From: VXLM01 sp965242665
GTDB taxonomy: Bacteria > Chloroflexota > Dehalococcoidia > Lucifugimonadales > VXLM01
NCBI GenBank assembly: GCA_965242665.1
Contig: OZ251484.1
Span: 124,001 to 188,000, forward strand
DNA length: 64,000 nt
Reading direction: 5' to 3'
The position numbers and the translations under genes were made by a program. The notes under the pieces are model-generated. The model did not search any database. It had not been told where the DNA came from and saw only the letters and a list, made by a program, of their open reading frames with translations. Positions 1 through 9,492 of the stretch are shown in pieces. Numbering within the stretch: the stretch's first letter is position 1; each line of letters starts with the position of its first letter.

Positions 1-2150
1 ATCCTGTCCGATCGGACTTTGACCCCGATGGACACCGCATCGGATGGAAGTGGAATGCCGGCCGCAGATTGGGCTGCCTCAATGGGACGTATCCGTTCTA
101 GCAGATCAATCAGCGGTTCGTCGGAAAAGTCGTCGCGGAACCACGTCACGCTGTCGAAATTCCCGGCGTTCAAAGCAATCAATTCAAGCGAACCACCCTG
201 CTGTCGAGTCACGTCACGTCCGGGACTCCGAAGGACTGCGCTGGCCGCATCGACACCCGGTATCCGTTCGTAAGCGTCCTCGGCGAGGAAGCGGCCTCCG
301 GATATGAGCGCAGCATCGGACAACTCGGTCGACGACTTCCGAACCCCGGCGACCCGAACGTCGCTGCCCGTAAGATGCAAGATACGCTCTTGGAAACTGC
401 GGTCGAGGGTGGATCCAAAACTAGATGCGAAAATACCCAGCCCTGCCGTGAGCACCAAGAGGAGAGAAAGGCGCGAGTAGTGCGCCGGCTGCCTCGACAT
501 CTGCCACATGGTCATGGCGGCTACCGCCGGCATGACCCGCGAAAACAACTTGCTAACCAGGCTCATGCACAACGGAAAGAGACGAAGCAGCACCATCGCG
601 GAGGCGACGAGCACCAACCCAGGAACCGCCAACAGGAGCTCGTCTGCGGTCGCCGCGCCAAACACGTCACGCGCTACGACCGAGCCCTGCTCGGTTAGCT
701 GACGGAACAAGAAGATGGCGACCAAAAGCAGCAGAACGTCAAGATAGTACCGCTGAAAGACAGGCAGCGTAGACGGGCGCGACGACTGCTGGCGGTGCTG
801 AGTGACTGCAAATCTGGAAGCCTGTACCGCGGGAAGCAGAATCGCCACAAAACCCAACGCGCCCCCAAGCGCGCTCAGAGCATACACGGCCGGAGAAATC
901 TCGACCGACAGCAACCCGCCCCCGGTAAGGCCGGAGAAGGCCGGTGTGAGGCCAAGTACGCTAACCGTGAACGCGGCGAGGATAGGCGCGGCGATTACCG
1001 CCAACACCGCAATGATCGCTCCTTCCAGGATGAACACCGTGAGCACCTGAGGAGCATCGGAACCGCGGCTGCGGAACAGCGCTACTTCCGAGCGTTGATT
1101 CTCCACGACGAACGACGACATAGTGGCGACATAGTAGAGGATCACCAACGCTATGAGGATCAACACGACGAACATAGGCAGCCTGCTGAAGAACAGCCTC
1201 TGGTCGTACTCGATCAAGGCGTCGTCGAGGGCGGTAGTGTGCGAGAACGTTTGCAACGCCGCCGCGCCGCGCGAGTTCATGACGCGAATGTTGGCGACAG
1301 TCAACGCGGCATTGTCCGCGTTGACGAGGCTCGGATCGGTCTTCAAGAACCATAGATAATTGCTGGTCATGCTTCCAACCGACACGCCCAACGCAGAGAG
1401 GAACGACTCCCTCGAGATGAAGAACGGCAGAACCCGTAGATCCGTCACTCCCGTACTCGATTGGAGCACCTCGTTCATGAAATAGACTAACTCGCCGTCG
1501 TCTGCCTGCAGCGGGTCGAATACTCCAGAAATGGTAACGACGACATGCGGAATATCGGAGGAGAACGAAGGAACCGCGGCGAATTGGTCTCCCAACTGCG
1601 CTCCGAATTCGGCAAGCGCCTGACGGGGAACCAAAGCATCCAACTCCAACACTTGACCCGGGAGCACTGGGTCTACATTCCTCGGCAAGCTTCCCTCGTC
1701 GATCCGCATTCGCTGGTCGATATCTTGGATGAATGCGAAGTAGGTGCGGTCATCCCCCTCCCTCGCCTCGTCCGCGTTTTCAGGCGCGCTCATGTAGAAG
1801 GTGGGGGTGCGCCCGCCGTGAATACGGTCGCGCAGCATCCACCCAACATGTCGATCCACCAACGGATTGACGACGGATGTTACCTTTGCGTATTCCTCGT
1901 CGTTGGTCGGCCCCCTGCTGGCGCGAACGTTGAGGTGCAGGTCTTCTCTCGAACGTTCCGACAACGAATTCTTCAAGGCAAGCTCTCGAAGCGCCTCGAA
2001 GTAGATTACCGTCCCAGACAGTATGGCGGACGCCAGCACCACACCGATCACCACATAGGACAGAAGCCGCCAGTGCGCCAACATGCGCTTTGCAACAAGC
2101 TGCCATGTCGATAGCATCCCGTATGCGATCCTGTTCAGCCGCTCGTTCAT
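1..2150 (-). CDS. FtsX-like ABC permease, 3' end beyond window
   Basis: Open frame from an ATG at 2150 to the window edge without a stop, so 716 codons are visible and the C-terminus is missing. A GGGAG-like ribosome site precedes the ATG. There is an N-terminal membrane segment (about residues 20-45), a long extracytoplasmic stretch, then a hydrophobic cluster from about residue 350 to 620. This is the MacB/FtsX permease plan, in which a periplasmic-type domain sits between helix 1 and the remaining helices. The segment WFRDDFSDEPLIDLL near residue 680 has a close counterpart in the neighbouring upstream gene, so the two are paralogues. The gap to that gene is 75 bp on the same strand, suggesting one operon. 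Such permeases move lipids, lipoproteins or peptides, or pull on partner proteins, powered by a separate ATPase. No ATPase gene is in view; it may lie beyond the left edge. Family call is firm, substrate unknown. Confidence 0.8.
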   Translation of the reverse strand, partial: MNERLNRIAYGMLSTWQLVAKRMLAHWRLLSYVVIGVVLASAILSGTVIYFEALRELALKNSLSERSREDLHLNVRASRGPTNDEEYAKVTSVVNPLVDRHVGWMLRDRIHGGRTPTFYMSAPENADEAREGDDRTYFAFIQDIDQRMRIDEGSLPRNVDPVLPGQVLELDALVPRQALAEFGAQLGDQFAAVPSFSSDIPHVVVTISGVFDPLQADDGELVYFMNEVLQSSTGVTDLRVLPFFISRESFLSALGVSVGSMTSNYLWFLKTDPSLVNADNAALTVANIRVMNSRGAAALQTFSHTTALDDALIEYDQRLFFSRLPMFVVLILIALVILYYVATMSSFVVENQRSEVALFRSRGSDAPQVLTVFILEGAIIAVLAVIAAPILAAFTVSVLGLTPAFSGLTGGGLLSVEISPAVYALSALGGALGFVAILLPAVQASRFAVTQHRQQSSRPSTLPVFQRYYLDVLLLLVAIFLFRQLTEQGSVVARDVFGAATADELLLAVPGLVLVASAMVLLRLFPLCMSLVSKLFSRVMPAVAAMTMWQMSRQPAHYSRLSLLLVLTAGLGIFASSFGSTLDRSFQERILHLTGSDVRVAGVRKSSTELSDAALISGGRFLAEDAYERIPGVDAASAVLRSPGRDVTRQQGGSLELIALNAGNFDSVTWFRDDFSDEPLIDLLERIRPIEAAQSAAGIPLPSDAVSIGVKVRSDR

Positions 2151-2225
2151 CGTCTCCCTATTCACCGCTTCGCAGCTCCGTCCTGTGAAAACTGCCTATC
2201 TCGACGGCGTTCGCCCCCTCTCATC

Positions 2226-5200
2226 TTACTCTCCAAAGCGAGACACGGCCCGCAGATCCAAGCGGCCGACGCCGCGGTTGAGAATACCCAGCGCGGCGAC
2301 AGACAACAGCGCCAACGCCGCATAGGTTGGACCCATGATTACCCACTCCGTGGAGAGAATGAACGGCGGCGCAACTGGATATCCAGTCTCGGTAACCGCC
2401 AACGGCGAGACGGTCAGACGGCTCATCTGGAAGCCGGCCCACGTGCCCAAACCGATACCGACGGCGACCACGGCGAGATGCTCGAATCCCAATAGCTTGA
2501 TCAACTGACCTCTCGTAAGTCCTAGTGTTCGCAATGATCCAATCTCGACCGCGCTCCGGCGGGCAAAGAGGAGCAGATACGTGACGTACCCTACGGCCGC
2601 CGCGAACACCGCGATGGCCGGCGATAGTATGGTCATCGGCCTCCACCCTGCGGCCACGAACGGATTCAGTTGCAGCCTCTCCAACCGCCCTTGCCCATCA
2701 CGAACGGACCCGCCCTGCGGACCAAGTATCTCGACCACGGCCTCCCCGACTCTCTCATGGGAACCCGGCTTGAGGTCGTAGTAGAGGTCGAGAGGGCGTA
2801 TCCTGAGATGATCCAGCAGCACGTTGGAGCGCTCCACGAGGCTATTCAAGTCGGTGATGATGATCCCCCCTCTCTGTGGATCGTGCGTCGGAAAGAAATC
2901 CACGACTTCCACGACCTCCATCCGTATCCAACGGTTATCGACCCTTGTGATGATGGTGCTGCCGACGTCCCTGTCCGCGCGAACGATGGACGAGTCTATC
3001 ACCACCGGCAAGGGGCCGGGTGAGGCGGTCGGATAGAATCCTCGCAACCCCTCCGAGGTCTGTCCACCGAATGAGTAGGCAATCGCCTTCGATCCATTCC
3101 GCACCTCCGTTTGCGAGAACACGACGCTCTCGGTCGATGCAGCAGACGTGAGAATCGGCTCCCACTTCAGCTGGTCGCCTTCGAAATCGTCGAGCGTCAC
3201 CTCCTGATTATCGTAACCGACCGTCGCAATGAGACCGTCGATGTAGAGCGTGCCCGGCGTCACGGGAGAACCAGAAAGTCCAGCCTGATTGTCCGACCCG
3301 GGCTCGAACATGTGAATCGACGCAAGAGACCAAGGCGGCTTGATAGTGTCCGGAATATTGCCGACCATGAACTGCCACCCATCAGTTCGCAGCTCGTTCA
3401 AGAAGACCGTCTGCAAAGCCCCCTTTGCGTCTTCGATCTGAACGAAGATGTCGAGACCAGGTATGAACGGCTCGGGCTTTACCCACATCCCGATGCCGTT
3501 CGCATCATCGGGCACGGGTATTCTCCCGGTTGCCTCCCGCGGCTTGAGCTTGTCCATGAGCTCTGGCAATGAGCTGTCCGAGAAGTCATCACGATACCAA
3601 GCGACGTCGGCGAACCCATCCGTATCTACCGCAAGCACCTCGACCGTCGATCCGCCAGTCTGCCCACGCTCGCGGTATCCAAGCACGACACTTTCTACGT
3701 CTTCGATCTCCCGCGACTTGCGAAGCACTTCCCCCACACCACCTTCCGCCAGAAGGGACGCCGTAACCCGAAGGTCCGCCCCTTCATCGAAGAGAACACG
3801 CTCGACCTGGCTCCGTGCAAGGGTGCCGCCGACCGTCGTCGCCAAAATTCCGAGACCAGTTGAGAGGACCAGCAAGAGGATGAGCCAAGTGTACTGCATT
3901 GGATTGCGTGACATATGAAGCAACCCAATCTCCAGCCATACCGGTGTGACTCGACTCAGACTGACGAACATGATGAAGACCAGCTGCGCAGGCGGCACGG
4001 CGATGAGTCCCACTATTGGAATGGTCAAGAGGTCGCCAGACACCGGGGGGTTCGAGGCAACGAACCCAGCGATCAGCGCGGCCTGTACGACCAGGCCAAG
4101 AGCGCGCAATCTTCTCTTGCGCCACCATCGTTTGGTAAGCAAGAACGCAGCCAGAGCGGCGATGGCGGCCATTGCAGGCAGCAACCAATCAACGGTCTCT
4201 CCGCTCCGCCCGCGCCAGTACACCCCTGCGGCGGATATGATCGACGATGACCAGGCCAGCAAGGCAACGATTTGCATCGACTCGCCGCTAACGTATCGAA
4301 CGATCAGAGGAAAGAAGCGCATGAATACCAACGTAACCGCGACGAGAAAGAGAACCGGCGCGGCAAGCAACGCCTGGTTTACCTGCGTCTCCTCGAAGAG
4401 CCCGCTGAATACGAACTGTCCGCGCCTTTGAAGTTCCCAAAAGATGAGACCGCCAAAGACGAGTATTCCCGCGTCGATGTTGTATCGTTGGATGAATGGA
4501 ATGCCCAGGGGCCGCGAAGTCTGAAGCCTGCGAACGAGCGTCCCGCCCTGAGAACTCATCACGTTGGGTACTACGAATATCGCTAGACAGAGCAGACCAA
4601 CGACGAATGAGATGATGAACGGCGTCGAGGAAAACCGCACTGGCATCAGATTGCCCTCGTTCATCTCCTCGAAGAACGGCAGAACGCCTGACACAGCCAC
4701 CATCCCGTATGCCAAGAACGGCGTCACTGCCACAGCCACGGCCACCATCGCCAACCCCTCGGCGGTATATATCCTCGTCAATTGAGTGACGGTAGCCCCG
4801 AGAGTCTTCAGGAGGGACGAGTCGTTGGTTCTGCTCTCCGTCAGATACGACACGAGAATCCCAAGGAAGAACAACACCGTTAGCAAGATCACCGTTAGCA
4901 GCAAGAGCATCGGTATCCGGGCGAAGAAGTTTCGGAGTCTCCCGGATTCGGTGAGATTCTCTACGAATTCGGTGCTGGATTGGGCCTCCGGGAGCTCGGC
5001 TGCGATGGCGTCGGAAAATGCGCCGAACCGATCTCTCGCTTCTGCAGCCGACCACTCCTTGAGGCGATCAGAGTCAATATCGATAGCCCACTGCAGCCGA
5101 AGCACTGAGCCTGGGTAGGTCTGCGTAAGCACCTGCGTAAGCGTCTCGTGCCTAACGATGATCGGCAAGGTCGAAAGCGATTCGTCCGAGATGAGGAGGA

Positions 5201-6485
5201 ACGGGGCGTTCTGGCGAGCGGGATTCGAGCTCAACAAGCTGCCGGTGGACTGCCAGTACGCGGACTCCGGATCGTCCTCCTCAATGAAGCCGGTAATGCG
5301 AAGCGTGATGACCTCTCGTTGGCCCAGTTCAGGAGAAAAGTGGAACTCGGTTCCGACATCGATCTGCGTCCGGACGCTAACGTCCCGATGGACGATGGCC
5401 TCGATGATGGGGCCGCGGGGGCCTTCGATGATCTCAGCGCCAGCCATCCTCCCTTGGACGAACTCTATATGATCCTCGACATTGGTCAATGACACCAAGA
5501 ACCCGAGTCTGGCAACTATCCCCTGCCCCGTGCTGGTTGGAAGCGGTTCCGCCGGCGTATCCACCAACATCGGAGCCCCTTTGACATACGTCTCCTGTCC
5601 AAGGAAGGTCGTCTCTTCGATCAGGTCCGGCAAGACGATACGCATGGCGGTCTCGTCCGTGAACATGACCAGGGGAGGTTCATCCGGTTTCTGCTGCGTC
5701 AGAAAAGGAGACGGGCTTTCAATTACCGACGGCGAGAGGGCGCGCCTATCTTGACCCCAAACCCTATCGTCGGGGTCCAACGGATCGAAGATTCCAACGA
5801 TCGATACAGTAAGTGACGGAGGGCCCGACGGCACTGGCGGAGGGCTCGTTGCTAGGAACTCATCGAGTTCGGTGTCGTCCACGGGCTGTTGAGGATCGCG
5901 AGAAACAGCCCTCTGGCTGATGAGCTGCGCGGAAAGAATTACTCCCTGATCTACCTCGAGCCGATAGCGCGCCGCCATTTCGGACGAAACGACGGCCTCG
6001 ATCAGTGGACCGAAGGCAGAACTGTCAACTATGCCGGTCGCCATTCGACCCTCGACTATCTCAACGTAGTCGTCCAAATTCGACAGATGCTGAACGTAGC
6101 CACGCGAAACGAACACGCCATCGCCGCTGCCCTCCGGCAAAGGAATGTTTGGCGTCCCGATAATGGCGACTCGACTCCTGCCGAACCGCTCGTGTCCCCC
6201 GTATACGTATGCGACGTGCTGGTCAACCGCTTCGGTGACTACCTTCTCGGCTGTGTCAACCGATCTGCCCGTCGAGACCACCTCCGCGCCGAAAACATCG
6301 ATCCTCGGATCCTCGATCCGGTCGAGAGCAGCGTTGAAGGAAAGCTGGTCGAGGGATTCCAAGTAGATGGGCGTTCCCGCGCCCACGGTCGTGGCGATCA
6401 CGATGCCCACGAACACCGTCAACAGCAACTTCCAATCGTCGACGACGCGCCGTACGATTACCCTTGTCAGCGATAGTCGCTTCAT
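2226..6485 (-). CDS. Giant FtsX-like ABC permease (1419 aa)
   Basis: Start chosen at the ATG at 6485 (MKRLSLTRVIVRR), because the preceding 14 codons carry no helix or family signal and the new start puts a positive patch directly before the first membrane helix (about residues 15-37). A long soluble region follows to about residue 530. Next come a multi-helix cluster (about 530-760 and further helices to about 920), a second soluble domain, and three C-terminal helices (about 1290-1410). The repeated helix-soluble-helix order suggests two fused FtsX modules, roughly twice the usual permease length. YRDDFSDSSLPELM resembles a segment of the downstream paralogue. Role inferred: membrane part of an ABC exporter or mechanotransmission complex; the ATPase is not in the window. 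A plausible minus-strand promoter lies at 6650-6679. Confidence 0.8.
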   Translation of the reverse strand: MKRLSLTRVIVRRVVDDWKLLLTVFVGIVIATTVGAGTPIYLESLDQLSFNAALDRIEDPRIDVFGAEVVSTGRSVDTAEKVVTEAVDQHVAYVYGGHERFGRSRVAIIGTPNIPLPEGSGDGVFVSRGYVQHLSNLDDYVEIVEGRMATGIVDSSAFGPLIEAVVSSEMAARYRLEVDQGVILSAQLISQRAVSRDPQQPVDDTELDEFLATSPPPVPSGPPSLTVSIVGIFDPLDPDDRVWGQDRRALSPSVIESPSPFLTQQKPDEPPLVMFTDETAMRIVLPDLIEETTFLGQETYVKGAPMLVDTPAEPLPTSTGQGIVARLGFLVSLTNVEDHIEFVQGRMAGAEIIEGPRGPIIEAIVHRDVSVRTQIDVGTEFHFSPELGQREVITLRITGFIEEDDPESAYWQSTGSLLSSNPARQNAPFLLISDESLSTLPIIVRHETLTQVLTQTYPGSVLRLQWAIDIDSDRLKEWSAAEARDRFGAFSDAIAAELPEAQSSTEFVENLTESGRLRNFFARIPMLLLLTVILLTVLFFLGILVSYLTESRTNDSSLLKTLGATVTQLTRIYTAEGLAMVAVAVAVTPFLAYGMVAVSGVLPFFEEMNEGNLMPVRFSSTPFIISFVVGLLCLAIFVVPNVMSSQGGTLVRRLQTSRPLGIPFIQRYNIDAGILVFGGLIFWELQRRGQFVFSGLFEETQVNQALLAAPVLFLVAVTLVFMRFFPLIVRYVSGESMQIVALLAWSSSIISAAGVYWRGRSGETVDWLLPAMAAIAALAAFLLTKRWWRKRRLRALGLVVQAALIAGFVASNPPVSGDLLTIPIVGLIAVPPAQLVFIMFVSLSRVTPVWLEIGLLHMSRNPMQYTWLILLLVLSTGLGILATTVGGTLARSQVERVLFDEGADLRVTASLLAEGGVGEVLRKSREIEDVESVVLGYRERGQTGGSTVEVLAVDTDGFADVAWYRDDFSDSSLPELMDKLKPREATGRIPVPDDANGIGMWVKPEPFIPGLDIFVQIEDAKGALQTVFLNELRTDGWQFMVGNIPDTIKPPWSLASIHMFEPGSDNQAGLSGSPVTPGTLYIDGLIATVGYDNQEVTLDDFEGDQLKWEPILTSAASTESVVFSQTEVRNGSKAIAYSFGGQTSEGLRGFYPTASPGPLPVVIDSSIVRADRDVGSTIITRVDNRWIRMEVVEVVDFFPTHDPQRGGIIITDLNSLVERSNVLLDHLRIRPLDLYYDLKPGSHERVGEAVVEILGPQGGSVRDGQGRLERLQLNPFVAAGWRPMTILSPAIAVFAAAVGYVTYLLLFARRSAVEIGSLRTLGLTRGQLIKLLGFEHLAVVAVGIGLGTWAGFQMSRLTVSPLAVTETGYPVAPPFILSTEWVIMGPTYAALALLSVAALGILNRGVGRLDLRAVSRFGE

Positions 6486-6649
6486 GACACAAATGAATAT
6501 CCGATCCCGACGGCCACTCTGAAACACCCTGCCCGTTTAGGATATCGGAGTGAGACCAGACACTCCCCATTCTTGTAACGTTGTCCCCGCAATGGTGTTA
6601 GTCGTCTCACGCAACCGACCACCAGAAAGAATACAGAACTGATACTACT

Positions 6650-6679
6650 ATAATAATATCCCGCAACCCCGCCTATCAA
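6650..6679 (-). promoter_or_regulatory. Candidate sigma-70 promoter for the FtsX pair
   Basis: On the minus strand TTGATA (6679-6674) is followed after 18 bp by TATTAT (6655-6650), close to the -35/-10 consensus. It lies about 165 bp before the permease start, in an AT-rich patch that stands out from the surroundings. The -10 region is also partly symmetrical, so a plus-strand TATAAT reads through the same bases. Confidence 0.45.
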
Positions 6680-6924
6680 CCAACAACGCTACGCTCGTGC
6701 ACTCGACGAGAGAATCAGGACGAGAACCCAACTCGCATTTGACCAGACCGAACACATGAACTATAACAAACACATACCAACCATGAAGCGCAATCCTCAT
6801 GCAACCTGCCCTCCGAAACTCGATACCCGCATCATCCCGTCCGGCGCCAGCCCGCGCAACCCTCCCGCGTCACTCCATCTACCCCGCCAATCTCTACTGT
6901 GCAGCCATTCCCTCCACGTCCCCG
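6680..6924. other. Non-coding stretch, nothing recognised
   Basis: Divergent intergenic region between the minus-strand permease operon and the plus-strand oxidoreductase operon. Short open frames exist but have no ribosome sites or family signals. The only structures I see are the promoter to its left and the repeat element to its right. Confidence 0.6.
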
Positions 6925-6978
6925 TCATTCCTGCGACGGCGGGAATCTACTGGTCTGTGCCCCTTGCGAATTCATAAC
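6925..6978 (+). repeat. Dispersed repeat with CGTCATTCCYGC / GGCGGGAATC palindrome
   Basis: A roughly 50-bp element beginning CGTCATTCCTGCG and running through GGCGGGAATCTA, TGGTCTG and GCGAATTCATAACG. The same order of blocks recurs near 54277-54335, and in decayed form near 42612-42690 and 56780-56825. The first half is an imperfect inverted repeat able to form a short hairpin. The family is intergenic in all copies seen here, as expected for a REP/MITE-like element. Confidence 0.7.
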
Positions 6979-7001
6979 GGAGAGGCTCACAAATGAATTC
7001 A

Positions 7002-7030
7002 TTCAGATGGACAAGGCGATGGCGTATAAT
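7002..7030 (+). promoter_or_regulatory. Candidate promoter of the oxidoreductase-gcv run
   Basis: TTCAGA (7002-7007), a 17-bp spacer and a perfect TATAAT (7025-7030). Predicted transcription start is about 7037, some 25 bp before the GTG start at 7062. The genes behind it run almost without gaps to 12766, so this could be the main promoter of the glycine cleavage genes. No riboswitch-like leader fits between promoter and start. Confidence 0.55.
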
Positions 7031-7061
7031 GGTTCGAAGACACTCGGATTGAGGACAGCGC

Positions 7062-7952
7062 GTGCGGTTCGGAGTAGTTTTTCCACAGCTCGAAATTGGC
7101 AACGACCCATTGGTAATCCGCGACTATGCGCAAGCCGCGGAGGAACTCGGATACCACCACCTCTTGGTATACGACCACGTCCTCGGCGCTCATTCGGAGA
7201 CACACAAGAACCTGAGCGGTCCATACCGTCATACCGACGCTTTCCACGAGCCGTTTGTCCTATTCGGGTATCTCGCCGGGCAAACCCGCACACTGGAACT
7301 AACGACCGGTATCCTAATTCTCCCGCAGCGCCAGACGGCTCTCGTCGCAAAGCAAGCCGCAGAAGTAGACGTGCTGTCGAATGGACGGTTGCGATTAGGC
7401 ATCGGAATCGGATGGAACCACGTCGAGTACGAGTCCCTGGTCGAGGAGTTCTCGAACCGAGGCCGTCGTTCCGAAGAGCAGATCGAAGTCATGCGGGCGC
7501 TATGGACGAACGACCGAATTACGTTCGAGGGACGCTGGCACACCATCACGGACGCCGGCATCAACCCATTGCCCGTTCGACGCCCAATTCCAGTGTGGTT
7601 CGGCGGATACGACGACCGAGTACTGCGGAGGATCGGCCGGATGGGGGATGGATGGATCATCGCAGGAGCCGGGCATACCCCTACACCACAGATCGCGTCT
7701 GCCATCTCCAAAGTGCGAATGTATGCGACGGACGCAGGGCGCAATCCCTCGAACGTAGGATTCGAGAAGGTCGTCAGCTATGCAGATTCGCCTGTAAGCA
7801 CCCTTGCTGAAGCAGCGGAGAAATGGCAGGCCGTTGGCTTGACCCACCTATCCATCAACACAATGCGGGCGAATCTTTCGAGACCGTCGAACCACATCGA
7901 GGCCCTGAGACGGTTCAAAGAAGCTCTACAGGGAGCAGGAAAGTGGAAATAG
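7062..7952 (+). CDS. Luciferase-like (LLM class) flavin/F420-dependent oxidoreductase
   Basis: 296-aa protein with a GTG start 25 bp after a good promoter. It begins RFGVVFPQLEIGNDP, the first beta strand of the LLM TIM barrel. It continues with the family landmarks YHHLLVYDHVLG, LTTGILILPQRQ (cofactor-phosphate side), LSNGRLRLGIGIGWN and RRPIPVWFGG, in the usual order and at full family length. These enzymes use FMNH2 or reduced F420 to reduce or monooxygenate small substrates; sequence alone does not give the substrate. It is first in a co-directional run with the glycine cleavage genes and overlaps the next gene by 10 bp, so it is probably co-transcribed. A second family member lies at 37926-38762. 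A functional link to glycine cleavage is not established. Confidence 0.85.
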   Translation: MRFGVVFPQLEIGNDPLVIRDYAQAAEELGYHHLLVYDHVLGAHSETHKNLSGPYRHTDAFHEPFVLFGYLAGQTRTLELTTGILILPQRQTALVAKQAAEVDVLSNGRLRLGIGIGWNHVEYESLVEEFSNRGRRSEEQIEVMRALWTNDRITFEGRWHTITDAGINPLPVRRPIPVWFGGYDDRVLRRIGRMGDGWIIAGAGHTPTPQIASAISKVRMYATDAGRNPSNVGFEKVVSYADSPVSTLAEAAEKWQAVGLTHLSINTMRANLSRPSNHIEALRRFKEALQGAGKWK

Positions 7953-8416
7953 CATTCCCCGGCGTCCATCGGAGCGCGTCCGCGATCATCGGCTTCGCTC
8001 TGTTGTCCGCGCCCCTCGCGTTTCTCACCACCGCCGTCATCGAACACTATGCCGGCGTCTCAATCCTTTCGCCATTCACGGACTGGATATCGAGCCCGAC
8101 CATGAACCTCGTCTCCCCGATCGTACTTCTCGGCAGCCTGACCGTAGCCCTCTTTCTCAATCTCTACGCGCTGATCCAAATTCACATCCACAAGACAGGC
8201 AAGACGTTCGTCGGCATGATAGTATTCTCTCCCGGGATATCGAACATGGCGGTAGCCTTGGTCAGCGCATCGATTCTCGCAGTCCTGCTCGGGTACGCGG
8301 TTGTCGAAAACATCGGCCACTCATCAAACGATTCCCGCTCGATACCGAATCCGACGCAGGAAATCGAAATCCACCCATCAGAACTCCCATCCGCAACGCT
8401 ATGCATCAACTGTTAG
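7943..8416 (+). CDS. Small multi-helix membrane protein, unknown function
   Basis: Start chosen at the GTG at 7943 (VEIAFPGVHRS), which has a GGGAG ribosome site just upstream and overlaps the previous gene by 10 bp; earlier starts would only read the oxidoreductase in another frame. The product is 157 aa. It has three clear membrane segments (about residues 12-33, 45-72 with a break, and 88-115) and a polar tail. The 3' end overlaps gcvT by 16 bp, so it is translationally coupled on both sides. I do not recognise a family. The tight packing suggests a real gene of the operon rather than spacer. Confidence 0.65.
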   Translation: MEIAFPGVHRSASAIIGFALLSAPLAFLTTAVIEHYAGVSILSPFTDWISSPTMNLVSPIVLLGSLTVALFLNLYALIQIHIHKTGKTFVGMIVFSPGISNMAVALVSASILAVLLGYAVVENIGHSSNDSRSIPNPTQEIEIHPSELPSATLCINC

Positions 8417-9492
8417 TCACTCCCCTCCACGATGCACACATATCGATGGGCGCGCGAATGGTCCCATTCTCCGGATGGGATATGCCGGTGCAATACGGAA
8501 GCATCTTGGAAGAAGTAGACGCCGTGCGCAAGGACGTCGGAGTGTTTGACGTATCCCACATGGGGCGCGTCTTCGTCAGAGGCCCGGAAGCAGGCACCTT
8601 CATGAGTAGGATATTCAGCGCGGACGCCGAGAAGATCCCCTTGGGGCGCGCCAAATACGGCGTAACTTGCAACGAGGAAGGCGGCATCATCGACGACAAC
8701 ATCCTGTACCGCCTCGAAGACGACATCTACCTACTCATCCCGAATGCGGGAAACCGAGGCGCGGTCGACGATTGGTTGCATAGATGGATGCCGGACGATT
8801 CCTCCGTCAAGATCGAGGATGCCTCCGCGCGACTCGCGATGATCGCAATCCAAGGACCCTCTGCAACGAAGACCCTATCGAAACTCGCCGGGGACGATCC
8901 TGCGAGAATTCGTCCATTTAGCATCGCGACTATCGACATAGACGGAGAGGAAACGCTTGCGGCGCGCACAGGATACACCGGAGAGGACGGATTCGAGATC
9001 ATGCCGTCCTCGGAGACGGCCGCTTCCGTTTGGACTTCGTTGATCGAAGCCGGCGCGGCGCCGTGCGGACTCGCAGCCCGCGACCTGCTGCGGCTCGAGG
9101 CCGGACTGCTCTTGCACGGCAACGACATGGATACCTCGGTAAATCCGTATGAGGCAGGATTGGATAGGTTCGTCGACCCCGACCGCCGCGGCTACATACC
9201 TAGTAAATCCCTGCGAGACATCCGCGATACCGGACCGAACCGGAAGCTCGTCGGATTCGAGATGGTCGGCCGCGGCATCGCCCGACACGGATACGACATA
9301 CGAGATGAAGAAAAGAAAATCGGAGAAGTAACCAGCGGCAGCATATCGTTCACGCTTGACAAGAATATCGGCTTGGGCTATGTTCCTACTGATTTCTCAG
9401 AGCCAGGCACGAAATTGTACATTGACGTTCGAGGACGCAGCGTCGAGGCTGTCGTCTGCTCCCTACCTTTCTACTCACGGAGACGCCCATGA
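8401..9492 (+). CDS. gcvT: Glycine cleavage system aminomethyltransferase (T protein)
   Basis: 363-aa protein. T protein takes the aminomethyl group from lipoyl-H protein and passes its methylene to tetrahydrofolate, releasing ammonia. Family landmarks are PLHDAHISMGARMVPFSGWDMPVQY at the N-terminus, DVSHMGRV, the folate-domain segment ARTGYTGEDGFEI, AARDLLRLEAGLLLHGNDMD and the C-terminal barrel ending in GYVPTDFSEPG. Length matches the usual 360-370 aa. It overlaps gcvH by 4 bp (ATGA), the first of several coupled junctions, so the order T-H-PA-PB is one operon. No glycine riboswitch can fit before it because it overlaps the upstream gene. Confidence 0.96.
   Translation: MHQLLVTPLHDAHISMGARMVPFSGWDMPVQYGSILEEVDAVRKDVGVFDVSHMGRVFVRGPEAGTFMSRIFSADAEKIPLGRAKYGVTCNEEGGIIDDNILYRLEDDIYLLIPNAGNRGAVDDWLHRWMPDDSSVKIEDASARLAMIAIQGPSATKTLSKLAGDDPARIRPFSIATIDIDGEETLAARTGYTGEDGFEIMPSSETAASVWTSLIEAGAAPCGLAARDLLRLEAGLLLHGNDMDTSVNPYEAGLDRFVDPDRRGYIPSKSLRDIRDTGPNRKLVGFEMVGRGIARHGYDIRDEEKKIGEVTSGSISFTLDKNIGLGYVPTDFSEPGTKLYIDVRGRSVEAVVCSLPFYSRRRP

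Noticed and set aside
8330..8400. Glycine riboswitch before gcvT
   Set aside because: gcvT starts inside the preceding gene, so there is no leader. No tandem aptamer pattern was seen upstream of 7062 either.
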